From NCBI RefSeq assembly GCF_000218685.1, contig NW_006763307.1, forward strand, positions 62,001-126,000: a stretch of 64,000 bases of DNA. The letters run 5' to 3'. This DNA is from Serpula lacrymans var. lacrymans S7.9. Lineage: Eukaryota > Basidiomycota > Agaricomycetes > Boletales > Serpulaceae. Made by a program: the position numbers and the translations under genes. This document shows, piece after piece, positions 12,193 to 24,162 of this stretch (its first letter is position 1; each line of letters begins with the position of its first letter). The notes under the pieces were generated by a model. It saw only the letters and a program-made list of their open reading frames with translations, did no database searches and was not told the DNA's origin.

Positions 12193-12525
12193 ATGGGACT
12201 TCTGGTGTGAATCAGAACATGATGCTGTACCCGAACCAGTTAGTGCATTGAGAATTGTCTGATTTTTGCCAAATGGGTTCACCCCACCGTGACAGGATTC
12301 GCGATATCCAGCGAAAATTATTCGCTCAGTTCGCAGTGTCACCCGATGTTGCCAAGCTGTAATATAGGGACCCACTAGATCGCGATCGACTTACGATCAT
12401 GACTCAACTAGGCAGAATTCATCCCTTCAATTCAATTGCCTATGCCACTAAAGACGATTAACAGACCACAAAGGAAAGCCTCGTTTTAGGGGACATAACC
12501 TGCTCCAACGTGAACGTACAGCTTC
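12193..12525. other. Short convergent intergenic region
   Basis: This lies between the stop codons of the Nudix and NIF3 genes, which converge. No frame or repeat stands out; it probably holds both 3' ends. Confidence 0.5.
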
Positions 12526-13758
12526 CTACATGTACTTCAGAGGATGCTCATCTGCCTTGCTGACAACGACTTCCAAATTCATGTTCCTGATTTGATCCTT
12601 TTCGTCTTCTGATAAACCAGTGTCGATGTCGGATCCGCTCTGGATAAGCTCGGAAATTGTACGTGATAATCGGGGGGCGAGTTCAGGGAGATATCCGCGC
12701 TCTGTATTAGTATGTCCACCTATGTCATCGGTGAGCTCATAAGCCCTTATGAGTAATACCATTCGAAGGACTCACAAAGAACGACGTATCTCCCGGAAGC
12801 AACAGCGGCTAAAACCTCGTGCTGTGGGGTGAAATTAGAACGAGAAGCTTAGGACACAAGAATAAGACACACATGAGCCATCTCTCCTGTGAAGTATACG
12901 TCGGCATCCACGCCGGCTAGAACCGAGCCTCCAGCACCAGCACAGATGGCTACTCTGCGTATCGGTTTGGCGGTGGCAGGAAATCCTACTTCCACTAGAA
13001 GACGGTGTATCATCAGATGGAATTAACGTGATATACCAGCGCAAAAGCAAACCTTGGTGAAGGTTAAGATGCCGTTTGATTCTTGAAATTAAAACGTCGA
13101 TCTCGACGGGCTCGTCAAGTAATACTAGTCTCCCCAATCCACCCTCATCTGGACCTTTCATCTCCCCTAGAATTGACACACTTCCACCTGCACCCGGAGA
13201 TCGACCTTCCGTTACACCAATTGCGATCTTTGCCAACCAATCATTTATTCCCTCCCATGCAGAATCAAGGGCAGTATGAGGGGTGAATACCGATATACCT
13301 TGAGCGGCAAGTAGGAGAATGGATGTTTGTAAGGGAGAAGAGAGTGTGAGCGAGGATATAGGCTTGAAAATGGGCGGGTGGTAAGCTATAACAAATGCGG
13401 TTGGCGTTGCTAAAGCTTCAGCAAGGACAGCTGGTGTCAGACTTGGATGATGTGAGGACTGCGACATATCATGCAAGCTGGTTACAAAGATGCTTACTCG
13501 ATCGTTAACATGATCCTGTTGGCATTGGGTCGTTTGAACGGCGATTCTTCGCGTATTACTATCAGTAACAGTATCCATTGGAAATACCAACCGAAACGTG
13601 ATCACCTAGTATCAATCCTACCTAGAAAAACCAACATGGATGAGCAAAGCTATGCGAGACTTGACACACGACAAACCAACATTATCCCAAGACTCGGCAA
13701 GACGAAGTGGAGCTATACGTTCAAAGGCTTTGCATACTGTTTTTGCTACGACAGACAT
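12526..13758 (-). CDS. NIF3-family protein (NIF3/DUF34)
   Basis: Six exons join in frame: 13758-13677, 13558-13498, 13441-13053, 12994-12873, 12821-12776 and 12719-12526, for 297 residues. Family landmarks are the N-terminal AESWDNV, RIMLTIDLTPAVLAEAL, AYHPPIFKP, FTPHTALDS, VAICAGAGGS, DVYFTGEMAH and CGHTNTERGYL. The conserved His and Glu/Asp residues of the dinuclear metal site are present. NIF3 proteins are widespread metal-binding proteins of unsettled biochemical role. The splice after exon 1 is the least certain: as drawn it gives Val where a Gly normally follows WDNV, and an alternative donor a few bases downstream is possible. Confidence 0.85.
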
Positions 13759-13948
13759 AGCGTAATGCTGAAAAAGACGTCTTCAGTTGAGATTTGCTAC
13801 GAATCATGATTGTCCCTCCATAAGCGTCGTAAACAGTCGGGTGGGTGCCGCCACGTGCCGAAAAATAAGCAGTTCCCGATCGCGACTGGGTCATCTGACT
13901 TTGGCGACGGATTGCACCACTGCTGACAAAATACTACAGTTTACAATA
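13759..13948. promoter_or_regulatory. Bidirectional promoter of NIF3 and glutaredoxin genes
   Basis: Only 190 bp separate the divergent start codons. The interval contains a CACGTG box near 13852 and a GACGTC motif near 13780. No TATA box is obvious. Confidence 0.5.
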
Positions 13949-14615
13949 ATGCTTTCCTCTCTCTACAAAGCGCTTTCTTCCAAAGTTCCCGCCAATCTGT
14001 TCTCCACCACGGCAGCATCCTCCTCAACTCCTTCACAATATCAGAACAAGATCATGGCTATTAAAGATCTCGTCGAGGTAAGCTTTGACGTCGAATGCGT
14101 TCATATATTAATCAAAGGGTCACGGATTAATTGCTACTTGATTGCAGACCGCCATCAGCGATAACAAAGTTACCATCTTCTCTAAGACTTGGTGTCCTTA
14201 TTCCGCTCGTGCCAAGGCCCTTTTCGTAAAGGACTATCCCGGTGTTCCAGCGCATGTCCTCGAGTACGTACGAATTTGGTCTCATTCGTGGCGGAATTAC
14301 TGACTCGGGGTTCTATCTTGTTAGGCTCGACGAGACTGATGATGGTTCGGCAATTCAAAACTATTTAGCAGAAAAGACCGGACAACGTTCCGTGCCTAAT
14401 ATTTTCGTTAGTAAGTCTTGTGCGGTTCATTTGAAGTTCACGGTGCATGTAATTAATATAAACAACCATTTACTTAGATGGAACGCATGTAGGAGGTGAG
14501 TGGAATCTAGACCATCTTGGTATCACACTGATTCAACGTTCTATCAACCTCAGGTTGCGACGATCTTTTCGCCATGAAGAAGGCTGATCTCAAAGCTCTC
14601 GTCGAGAAGGCGTAA
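13949..14615 (+). CDS. Glutaredoxin (CPYS active site), probably organelle-targeted
   Basis: Five exons join in frame: 13949-14077, 14148-14263, 14325-14410, 14478-14495 and 14554-14615, for 136 residues. The active site is CPYS at residues 59-62, followed by the cis-Pro motif SVPNIFV and the glutathione-binding GG-CDDL. The first 43 residues precede the glutaredoxin fold and are rich in Ser, Ala and Lys without acids at the very start, which suits a mitochondrial presequence; this is inference. An internal Met at the end of exon 1 (MAIKDLVE) could give a cytosolic form. Exon 4 is only 18 bases. Confidence 0.9.
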
Positions 14616-14839
14616 GGACCTTCTTTACCTGTACCACCGCAGCATCGCACTTCTTTGTTATTGTGTTGTAGACGGCATAATGCAAGATTATAGCTAAAGA
14701 TGATTACGGTAGAATTTAATGTCGTGTAATATGACTTTATGTGACCTTCATAACCTTTCATTCGACATCTCACTTACACAGCTAAATATGGTGGCCATTC
14801 ATTGACCACACGCGCAACATCAAAATCAAATGCACGAAC

Positions 14840-15260
14840 TCACTCACTGACAGCAGCCGCAATCACCGTAAAAGTCTCACTGGGGACGATCCAGGGAAGA
14901 TTCATGGCAGGAGTTTCTAGAACAGTCCGAGACCGCGCTGATGAATACAGAAAAAACCACATGAGCGAAGAAAGGTCCTTAATCGTGTGACCACTTCATG
15001 CAGCGAAAGAGTCGCATCTGTCAATGTGCAGATTGATTACTCAACACTGAGAACCGACAGATCACACCCCAGAAGGAGATAACGGGTTGAAACGGAAACA
15101 ATGACACAAGGGACATATCGTACCAGAGCTTTTTGTACATATTGTGGCGGCCTTCGTTCTGCAGAACTTGCCCATGAGCGGGGTTAGATGAAGAGACACA
15201 AAGGCGATAAAGACATGACCGGCCATCTCAGGATATAGACCGAGCAATGCCGAAAGGTAA
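14840..15260 (-). CDS. Possible small multi-exon protein, unresolved
   Basis: Exon-like pieces on the - strand include a segment ending MAGHVFIAFVSLHLTPLMG, a segment after a CTGCAG acceptor reading NEGRHNMYKKLWYDMSLVSL, and a terminal segment reading MNLPWIVPSETFTVIAAAVSE before TGA at 14842-14840. Each looks protein-like, but the splice phases between them could not be settled. It lies between the glutaredoxin and CstF-64-like genes. No family is recognised. Confidence 0.3.
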
Positions 15261-15347
15261 CTCGCTTAATTATGCTTGTGTCGTTACGGCAGCAAGGGTG
15301 GGCGAGATCAGAAAGTTGAGAGATTGCACATCTCGAAAAACCTCCAT

Positions 15348-16190
15348 TCACGACGGAAGACCAAGGGTTGCTCGCTAAGCATTGATATTATCACCGAGAC
15401 CCAGAACAAGGAAAAGGAGAAGTACACACCAGCTGAATAATGTTTGCACGCTCTGTCGGAGGGAGCTGATGTATCTGTTCTGGGGTCATGGCTATTACAC
15501 GCATAATCATCGCCTAAAGATGACAAAATGGGGGTGATTGATCACACAATGAATAATTGGAGAAAGGGAAATAGAATGTATGATACAGACTTTCTGTTCA
15601 TCAGGTATCGCAGCCAGTGCATCGGGGATCATTCCCGCACCCATTCCCGTGCCTGCCGGAGGTGCAGCATACCCGTTGGAAGGACTAGGGTAAGATCCTG
15701 TGCCAGAATACGTATTACTACTAGGCCCTCGTCCGTGCCCATTTGAATAGAGTGAAGGTGCCGGAGTATGCGACGGTGCGTGAGGAGGAGTATGAGCTTG
15801 TGGCGTCGGAGTGCGATACTGCGAGAGATGCGGTGGAATAGCAGGAGCGGGTTGCAGGGGTTGCATTTGTGCCGGTGGTTGGGGCTGGGCCCCGGCGGAG
15901 AAGGTAGTTACTGTTTTCTGCGAACACGTTTTGGTGTAACGTTTTTGGGGAGGGAAAAAAAAAGACGGACCTGGAGGACCTGCACATCTACTGCATTTAT
16001 CTTTACCATCAGAGCTATCAGAGCATACGCGATCTGAGGTTGTGATGAGAGAATGGCGCGCGCCTGCTCTGGTGTTGTTTTCTGCATATGTGATAACTAT
16101 TACAAGCACAAATCAAATAAGGCCACAGCTTACCTTGAGATGCAATAGTAGCTCAATTAGCTGTTCTTCTTGACTGATTTGACTTGACAT
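15348..16190 (-). CDS. CstF-64/Rna15-like mRNA 3'-end processing protein lacking an RRM
   Basis: Five exons join in frame: 16190-16134, 16081-15971, 15917-15591, 15513-15430 and 15374-15348, for 201 residues. Residues 1-56 match the hinge domain of CstF-64 (QEEQLIELLLHLK, TTPEQARAILSSQPQIAYAL), which binds CstF-77 and symplekin-type partners. A Pro/Ala/Gly-rich linker follows. The C-terminal helix bundle (MRVIAMTPEQIHQLPPTER, then IIQLRATLG) is the Pcf11-binding module. No RNA-recognition motif precedes the hinge: the ATG is immediately upstream and only 206 bp separate it from spc7. It could be a naturally RRM-less paralogue, or the RRM may be encoded elsewhere. Confidence 0.85.
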
Positions 16191-16396
16191 AGTCCAGTGC
16201 TGCGCTACGTTCGAAAGCTTTTTGAATTTTGAGCTTGAAGGTGAAGAACAAGAGTAAGGGAATGTATAGCCACCGTACAGCCACAGCTATACCAGGTCAC
16301 GTGATGTCGTGAAACGCGTTTTGCTGGTGTTGAAGTCACAGATATTCCTCACATTGACCCACTGCTGTATCAGTATAAGGAGTTTATTGTACAGCT
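16191..16396. promoter_or_regulatory. Bidirectional promoter with E-box and MCB (ACGCGT) sites
   Basis: A 206-bp gap lies between the divergent start codons of the CstF-64-like gene and spc7. It contains TCACGTGA at 16297-16304 and, nine bases on, ACGCGT at 16314-16319, a perfect MluI cell-cycle box. The pair resembles the one upstream of the TPX2-family gene. Periodic G1/S-G2 expression of spc7 would fit but is inference. Confidence 0.5.
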
Positions 16397-19300
16397 ATGG
16401 CCACAGGGAAAGGATCCCCTAGCAGGCGAAAATCTATAGCTGTTGTAAACCAGAATCAGCCAGCTCATCCAGGACGGAGGAGGCGTGCTCATTCTATTGC
16501 ACCTGGACAAAGCTTGAGCCCCACTTCGAAAGCGCGTCGATCCCTTGTAAGTAGCCCTTGTTTGTTAATACGAGACGTAGCATTCTACTTATCCTATAAA
16601 AGGCACCTCGAAAAAGTATCCTCAAGGCATCGCTTAACTTCGCAGATGAACCAGAGGCCACGGAATCATTCCATTCCATCAACGAGTCTCGCACAGAGAT
16701 CCACGACAAATATAGCCGGAAATCACTAGGCAGACGAGTCAGCTTCGCAGAACATGCCCATGTTCGATTATTCGAAACGCAGGAGCAAAATACCAACAGC
16801 ACCGCTTCGCCACAGTCCTCTCCTGCAGCAGAGACAGACAAAGCCAACCCCCCAGTGAGAGCAACAAATGACGAGAACGCTTACCCTGGTGCACGAGTAT
16901 TTCAACGCCGCGCTTCCATTCGGTCATCTATCGCTTTTAGCGAAGGAGGTGAGCGGTCTATGGACATGGACATGGATGATACCGCTCCCGGACCTTCTGC
17001 ATTTTTTGATCGGGTGGGCGAATCAGCCATCGTGGATGAATTTGATGACTACGATATTGATGGAGAGGAGGATATGGAAATAACTACATTTATTCCGCAA
17101 AATATCTCGCGATCACGTCCACCGTCTCTTGGTTCTTCATCTCGCATTCCATTAGGCCATATATCATCTGAGCCCCCGTTATCGACCAACGATGATAGCC
17201 AGGAAATGGAAGGTGATCAATCATTCACCGAAGAAATGTCGATCGAATCTCACTCCTTGAACTCGGCCCAAGATGATACTCAGCCCATGGAGTTTACTGT
17301 CCCACTCATTCGACCACCCGCGCCCCCGAATGATGCCTGGCTGGCTCTCCGTTCGGTGACTCATTCTGGTAGCACGCCTTATGTTCCTCCTGACCCCGAG
17401 GAAGGCAGTGAAGATGGAATGGAGTTGACTGATGCTCTCTCAAGGTTGATGGCTGTCCGTGCTTCACTTAGTCTTGATGCAGGAGAATCCGAAGAGAATG
17501 CACCTTCACAAGAAAATAGTTTTGCAAGTACGGAGGATAGCTTTGAAAATCCAAGTAGAGATGCCGATGGTGATCAAACGGTCAACATGACCCAGCTCAG
17601 ACGAATGTCAGAAGCCCATGAGACAGACGATGGCCATACAGCAGACATGCAAATGGACGATGTAACAGGAGAAATATTAAGTGGGGGTCTAGCAAACCCG
17701 GCTTCCCAGATTTTTCCTTTTCCTCTCCATGATCCGCCTACCTCCAATACCCTGCAGAGTACAGGACCAGACGAACCAGCCCAACAACAGACATCTTCTC
17801 GTTTGAGCGTTTTCGCCGATGCGGCACCTCAGCCTTCGAAACAGACTGAATCTGTGTCGCGGTCAAACATCCCTCGACTTTCAATCGTTCCCAATTCGCC
17901 TGCCGTGTTCACCCCACCATTGCAACCACGTAAATCGCTGCTCAATCCACAACCACCAGATTCTTCAGCCGTATTCACCCCACCACTGCAACCACGTAAA
18001 TCGCTACTCATTCCACAACCGCCAGATTTTTCAGCTGTGTTCACACCTCCCACCAGCTCTTCGCAAATGGAGCCTCCTATATCTAATGTCGATGCTGAGA
18101 GCACAGATAATCGACCAACCACGGAACGTAGCAGAGTTGGTCCTATTAGAAGATTTTCCTCTCTTCCTCGTAGATCAGAAGTATCCGCACAATCCCTTAA
18201 AACAACTGCTCCTCCATCGCCGAGTAAGAAGGACCATTCTCAAGTACCTCCCTCATCAATATCTCACCTACCTCCAGAGGGGGGTACAGTGGAAGTTCGA
18301 CAAGGTATGCAAGAGGAAGAACACCGGGTAGTTGGGAAATCATCCCTGCCGCAGTCCCCTAGACCGGGTACATATGTTTCCCATGCGGCCAGACCTCCGC
18401 CCAATACCGTCGCTCATGCAGGCCTCGGCGAAGGATCTGGATCGAGACAGGAGACCATGAACGCGACAAAGCATTGGCGAGATGGAATCCAGCAGGAAGA
18501 TTCGGAAGAACCTACGATATCTATCCAGAAATTTCTCGAGCTCACTGGCATCCGTTTTATGGATGAAATCACCGCTCCTCCTCGCTCTGCCATTCGCCCT
18601 TCTACGTTCCGACCAGCAAGGCACTCGTCTGCGAATTTTGAGATCCCATTAGTTGATTATGTGATAGGATTAGTTGTCAATGTTCCACAACTGGAGCTAT
18701 ATACACACGTGAGTAAGGATCTGGAGGCTTGGATAGAAAGGATCAAAGAACTGTATGAGGAAGCGGAAGAAGAGGCGGCGAAGATAACACCAGAACTTTT
18801 TAGGGAGTTCATGGCAGCTGAACAAGATGGGAGGACTGCGTTACTCCACCAACTGAAACTAATCAAGGTTAATACCCACGGACAAGCTAAATCGGAGTGG
18901 TATGACTGGAAGCTCCAGTGGGTAGGGCAGCTGCACCAGGAAGCTGAACGCGGTTTCAAAGCTCTAGAATCAGTAAGTTCGAAAAGTAATGTGCTTATTT
19001 ATGATTTCATGGTTCCCTCAGGATGCAAAAGTTCTGGAAGGCGTTACTCGTCAGGCACGGGAAGTGCTACCTCAATTACGAGATGAATATCAGCAGATCA
19101 TGCGTGAGCTGGAAGAAGAGCAGAAACTCGTGGAGGAGATTGAGAACAGTGACCAGGACTACTTGAATGAGCTGAAGGCCACCCTTGCCGAGCAAAGGTA
19201 AGATCAAGAACATCTGTTTTTGCCCGAAGCATTGCTGATTTTCACATAAAGCGCTGAACTAGAAGCATTCCGTGTAGACGTGGATGAAAGCAATGCTAAA

Positions 19301-20249
19301 CTCCAGCGGTTACGAGAAAAATCCGATGAGATTAACTCCCAGAAACAAGAAACCACGTCCGAAATCGCTAGTCTTCAGCGTTTCATCCATGTTCAGAAGA
19401 GCAGCACTCGCTTCGAAGTATACCGGCTCAAAGGTGCATTTTTCGTATGATAGTATCCAGTCACTGTTACTTAGGTGTCCCCCTAGATGAACTTGAAGCA
19501 ATGCAGGATTTGCACAAATGGCGTATCACCAAGGTCCACTCCGATTTGTTAGAAGTCATTTATACATCTACCTATCGCGTCTCGATACCTTGTGCCAAGC
19601 ATCAACCCTTGCTTGAAGCCGTAAAGATCGAGCCCGTGGAAAGTTCAATGACTAGTACCAAACATTCATTTCCAGCGCTCAATGCTTTGATGCTGCGCAC
19701 AGCCCAACAGTTGGTATCAACATTAGGAGAAGGCTGCAATGTTCGCAAGGTAAACTTCCTATTTTCCGCTTGTCATAGGACATTGGCTTACAATCACTCA
19801 ACTCAGATCGTGGAATTCCTCGGGGACTACTGGTCATCATGTTCCCAGCTTCTCTTACAACTAAAGCTTATGGCTTTGAAATATCCTGTCTCCGTTAAGA
19901 TAGCTCCTTCTGAACCTAGCAATTCTGCAGGGTTCACAGCTATTGCTTCAGTGATGATTCCCAAAGTGAAAGCGAAAGCCCTCATCTCCTTTACTCTGGA
20001 TACGAAGACTATCTCCAGATGGCCGTTGTCAGTTGGTAGCGTTCAATGCGACGTCACCGTGGCTTACGGTCCAATTCAGTGAGATTTTGCTTACTTCCCC
20101 ACTTCACACTGCTAATCATACTACGGCCTTTGTTCAGGAGAGATCCAATCCTGAAAGCAGTTCTTGATCGTTTAGGTCAAGCCAATCCAGGAAACAACCA
20201 TGCCTGTTTATTGGAAGCCTGTACTGAAGCGATGGATCAAATTTCCTGA
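16397..20249 (+). CDS. spc7: Kinetochore scaffold Spc7/KNL1
   Basis: Seven exons join in frame: 16397-16546, 16603-18972, 19022-19197, 19252-19433, 19487-19749, 19807-20078 and 20141-20249, for 1173 residues. The disordered N-terminal half has both PP1-docking motifs, KSILK at residues 54-58 and RVSF at 95-98, and MELT-type Mps1/Bub3 sites (MELTDAL, weaker MEITTF and MEFTVP). A tandem repeat with the unit SAVFTPPLQPRKSLL lies at about 17905-18050. From residue 700 on there is the Spc7 domain: an NFEIPLVDY block, long coiled coils and a C-terminal RWD-like region that binds Mis12-complex partners. The last acceptor was chosen to keep the conserved tail; an alternative four bases upstream would stop early. 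Confidence 0.9.
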
Positions 20250-21206
20250 TCAAATGGATGAAAAAGTTCGTACGAAAGACTACTAGGAGGGTAATTTAAA
20301 TGCTTGGAATTATTTTTATTTTGTATGTATATCCTATTCTGAATCACCAAGTTACTCTCCTGGAAAAGAGGCCAACACATCAGACAAATGACGTAGATGG
20401 TGTACAACAATTTTTAATGTCCAAAGTGATCGTGACATCACCAAAGCTGTCACATCTCCAGTATGCGACGAGTACTTCCAGGATGAAGAATGATAAATAG
20501 CGATGACTATGAGTCGTGTTTTTCAAAGCAAGTTGAAAGTTTTGAGGGCTACCAAGGAAAAACATAAAATTGTCAACCCATCGAAGAAAGCAATGACAAG
20601 GGGGTTAAATCTGAGCCAAGCCGATATATACGCCAGAGCGTGGTGGGTTGGTATGAACGTTAGGCATGGATGGCCGAATATTGGGCTGTGAGTCGGAAAT
20701 GTTGTTGTAAGTGACTGAGTTGAGTAAATGAGTGGTGTACGTGTGAGGATCATCCGGGTTCTGGATACAAGGGCTCAATTTGATTAATAAAGCTGATTAT
20801 GCCAAACAAAGACACATACGTAGGGTCACTCAAAATTGTTCTGCGCTATGCACCCCGTTTCAAGCTGCCTTCCACAGCAGTACTGTATTCTTCATCTTCT
20901 TTTGCCAGAGAATTCAGTCAATTGGAGTGTCAAGCAGCTACTTGACAAAACCGGATAAACCCGGTCTCTGCCAAAGCAGCCATTGTACTCCTAGGAGTCA
21001 TTATACTGTAGCAAGTAGCACCTCCGACTATAAGTAGTAGGGGGTTTAGTATAGGAATACCTCAGTCGTTTCTATAGCCTCTCGGGCAGCGGCTGAGGTA
21101 TGTTACATTACATTTATTAGAGATCACCTTAAACTAACATCTATTGTAGTTTCACTTAGGTAAATAATAAAGTCGTTTCTATAGCCTCTCGGGCAGCGGC
21201 TGAGTT
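20250..21206. other. Intergenic region at the edge of the repeat block
   Basis: No gene is seen downstream of spc7. The distal part (21057-21203) has a short hairpin and a directly repeated 33-bp unit, annotated separately, and marks the transition into retroelement DNA. Confidence 0.5.
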
Positions 21207-21213
21207 TCACTTA
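21057..21213. repeat. Hairpin with a directly repeated 33-bp unit
   Basis: The unit starting AGTCGTTTCTATAGCCTCTC and ending GGCAGCGGCTGAG occurs at about 21065-21097 and again at about 21170-21202. The first copy is closed by a perfect 9-bp inverted repeat (ATACCTCAG at 21057-21065, CTGAGGTAT at 21093-21101). TTTCACTTAG occurs just before and just after the second copy. Origin unknown. Confidence 0.6.
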
Positions 21214-22577
21214 GTCCTATTAAGGGGTTCAAAGGATCCTTGGTGGCACGTGAACGCGGCCTTCCAAGGGTCAGTTTCTTTGATTCGTACATTATTGTAC
21301 CCCCATCTGAGATCCATCTTTGTCAAGATTTTGGCACCAGCCAATTTGTCTACTAGTTGACTGATCAAAGGCAGCGGATACACATTTTTAACCGTGTGCT
21401 CATTCACGTAACGATAGTCCATAATCATACGCTTCTTACCATCCTTTTTAGGAATGAAGAACACTGGGGACGTCATAGGGCTTTTAGAAGGTCTGATGTA
21501 ACCCTTCCTAAGCTGTTCGTCTATGAAACTTGATACCTCATCTCTTTCTGGAGCAGAGAGTGGTATCATGTGTCCTTTTCTCGGTTTGAAGGTGTCCTTC
21601 AAATCTATAGCATGGTCCCAAGGCTTAGCCTCTGGGAAGCGTTCTGATTTATGTTTAGAAAAGACTTTCCAGAAGTCATGGTACTTGGGAGGTAACAGCC
21701 TCTTAATCTCTTCTTCGGGTTTTACCTCATCATCGTCATCGTCGATCTTTTCTAAAGATCTGAGCTTATAAACGTGACCAGCGTTTATCTTTTCAAGACG
21801 CTCATTGTGACGGACATGAGTTGGTTTACCCAAGTTCACACACTCCTGAGGGCAATGTGACAATGTGACAACCCCTGTCTGCCAGTTGATCTCAGGGTTG
21901 TGTTTAAATAGCCAGGTCCAGCCCAAGATTAAATTAATCTTCCCTAGTTGGGTAGCTTCAGCGGTGACTCGTTCTCTGTGTCCTTGGTATTCGACAACAA
22001 AAGAACATTTGTGCGTGATGCAGCCACCCGCGTTAAGCGTACCATCAACATTATAGACGGGAATAGATACATCTAATTTTAGAAGGGGGAGTCCAATTTG
22101 CTCTGCCCAGGCCTGATCTATGAAGATTCCGTTAGCGCCTGAATCAAGCAGTGCGCTGGTTGGGTGTACTATGCCCCGGGCAAGGTTTTCCACACCAACG
22201 TGTAAACAGATCTCCTTTTGGAATAAATATGTGTGCATCAACACACGCCTTGGGATATCGGGAAAGGGTGGCTCCAGCGAAGAAAAAGGGGTATTGAAAG
22301 TTACATGTTTTTCTATTTTATTTTTACCAGAATCAAGCACCCTAGTGTTTGTCTCGCCGGGGCCACGCTCCAAGGGAGACGCTGGTGCAGCGGTAGTATC
22401 ATTAATTTTACAGTCACAATGTTTTATACAAGTACATACTTCAGATAACAAATTTAAAAATCTATTTACAAATTGGGAAGCCATCCCCGTCTTTCCTTTA
22501 TTGCTCGTGCAACACCCCGGAGCAGGGGCCACCTTGTTGTGGTTTACTTTATTGTTCATAGGAGCGAAGGCACCCAA
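21207..22577 (-). pseudogene. Gypsy protease-RT fragment
   Basis: An open frame of about 450 codons. Around residue 145 lies the retropepsin-like active site LLDSGANGIFID. The N-terminal part of reverse transcriptase follows (ERDEVSSFIDEQLRKGYIRP, then PVFFIPKKDGKKRMIMDYR). The frame leaves RT homology at about 21224, before the YxDD motif, so it is a truncated fragment and cannot encode a working polymerase. Confidence 0.85.
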
Positions 22578-22578
22578 G

Positions 22579-23643
22579 TGACCTAAGCTCTGAACTCTTT
22601 TCCCTGAGCCTTCATTTCAGCAGCCTGCTGATCGTAGAAGAAGGCCCGGATTTCGTCGTACGAATGACCGGTCAGAGTCTGAAGCCAATTGTCCAGTTTC
22701 TCGGACTCTAATTGACGCGCCTGGCGCCCTTGGTTATTTTTTTGTTGAGCGGCCTGCACTCCTTTTCTGCAGTCTCAGGACATGTGTCCCTCTTGGCCGC
22801 AATTATAGCAGTTCCCTTGGAATCTGCGCATCTGTCCTCCTTGGACCGCGCCAATATCCAAAGGGGCTCCCTGCCCTGGTTGCAGCCCGAACGGCTTGAA
22901 CCCGTGAGAATGGTTTTGATGGTTTGATGACCCAGGGCGCCTCTGGGATGTGTTGTTTTTGGTGGTGGACCCGCCACCTTGGTGCATTTGGTAAAGCTCC
23001 ATGGCTCTACCGATTCATTGTACTTCCTCAGCCGCCAGGGCCAGGTTTTTGTTTCTTGTATCCTGCAAGTAGATCTGTTCTGCAATGCGGGGGTTCACAT
23101 TGCGCTCCAGCAGTTCTACTGCATGTTCATTTCCAAGCCCTCCTTGGATGGAGAGGGCCAGGAACCGGGTAACGTAATCATCCGTCCTCATGTTTCCTTG
23201 TTTGAAGGAGCACATTTGCTGACATGCCCAGTCACGCTCAGCCTGTGGTTTAAAATATTTTTCGATCTCTTTCTTGAGATCGTCCCAGGTTGGCCACACT
23301 CCCGCGGTGTAGCACTCCTGTAATCTAACTTGGGCGTATTGACCCACCACAGGTCCTTTTAGTTGAGATAGCACCGCAGTGGCTACCTCAAAGTCATTGG
23401 CAAATGCATCCCAGTTTGCCTTAACCCAAATCTGGAGTTTGATCCACCATTCAGCAAATTGCGCTCTGTCTCCTTCGGAGGCACCAGGGTCAGCGACGAC
23501 TTCAACTTTCTTGTTGAACTTTTTCTCTACCGAGGGGTTTGCCGCAGGGGATTTGCCTACAGCTCAGCGAGTTGAGTGGTCAATGCCTGAATCTGCACAC
23601 ACATGTTGTGCAGCAGGGCATTGATATCTGGTTGCGACAACAT
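22579..23643 (-). pseudogene. Gypsy gag remnant with zinc knuckle
   Basis: Gag starts at the ATG near 23643 and is interrupted by stops in the N-terminal quarter and inside the zinc knuckle: CYNCGQEGHMS is followed by TGA where Arg would be expected. The middle (WPTWDDLKKEIEKYFKPQAE) and the Gly/Gln-rich part are well preserved and match the second copy at 46640-48817. Confidence 0.8.
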
Positions 23644-24162
23644 GTCAACTTGTTCTCTTTGTAAAGTAATAAAAAAAACGTAACTGGGGGTCCCCGCTTG
23701 CTATCTGCGGATCTACCTCTTCCCAGCTGAGTATCGGATCTCAATCTCTGACTACCCACACTATAGTATTTTGAAAATTTATATAAAAGTTATAGTATTA
23801 AACCCTGGTCCGAACGGTTGTCAGGGGGTGGTCCGCTTGTTAAGCTGTCAACCCTTCTCCAGACTGGCGGAGGCAAGTGCCCGGCCTGGTCAGAGGAAAG
23901 AGAAAGTGAAGTTTTGTATGTAAATTCTAATCAACAGTGGTTCCACACCGACTGCTGAGCTAAGTACTCCCCTTAATGCTGGGGGCCGCGTATCAAAGGT
24001 TTTGTTTCTTCTCCCAAAGCACTACAAGGCCGTCATGAAGAGCGCACCTATCTGCTATGCGGGATATTCCCAACCAATAACCAAATCTCCTTCACCCTGG
24101 AGTCCGGGTGCCCAGTGGGACTTTTTGCACAACGTGCGAGAGAGTAGAAGAGTGAGTCCTAA

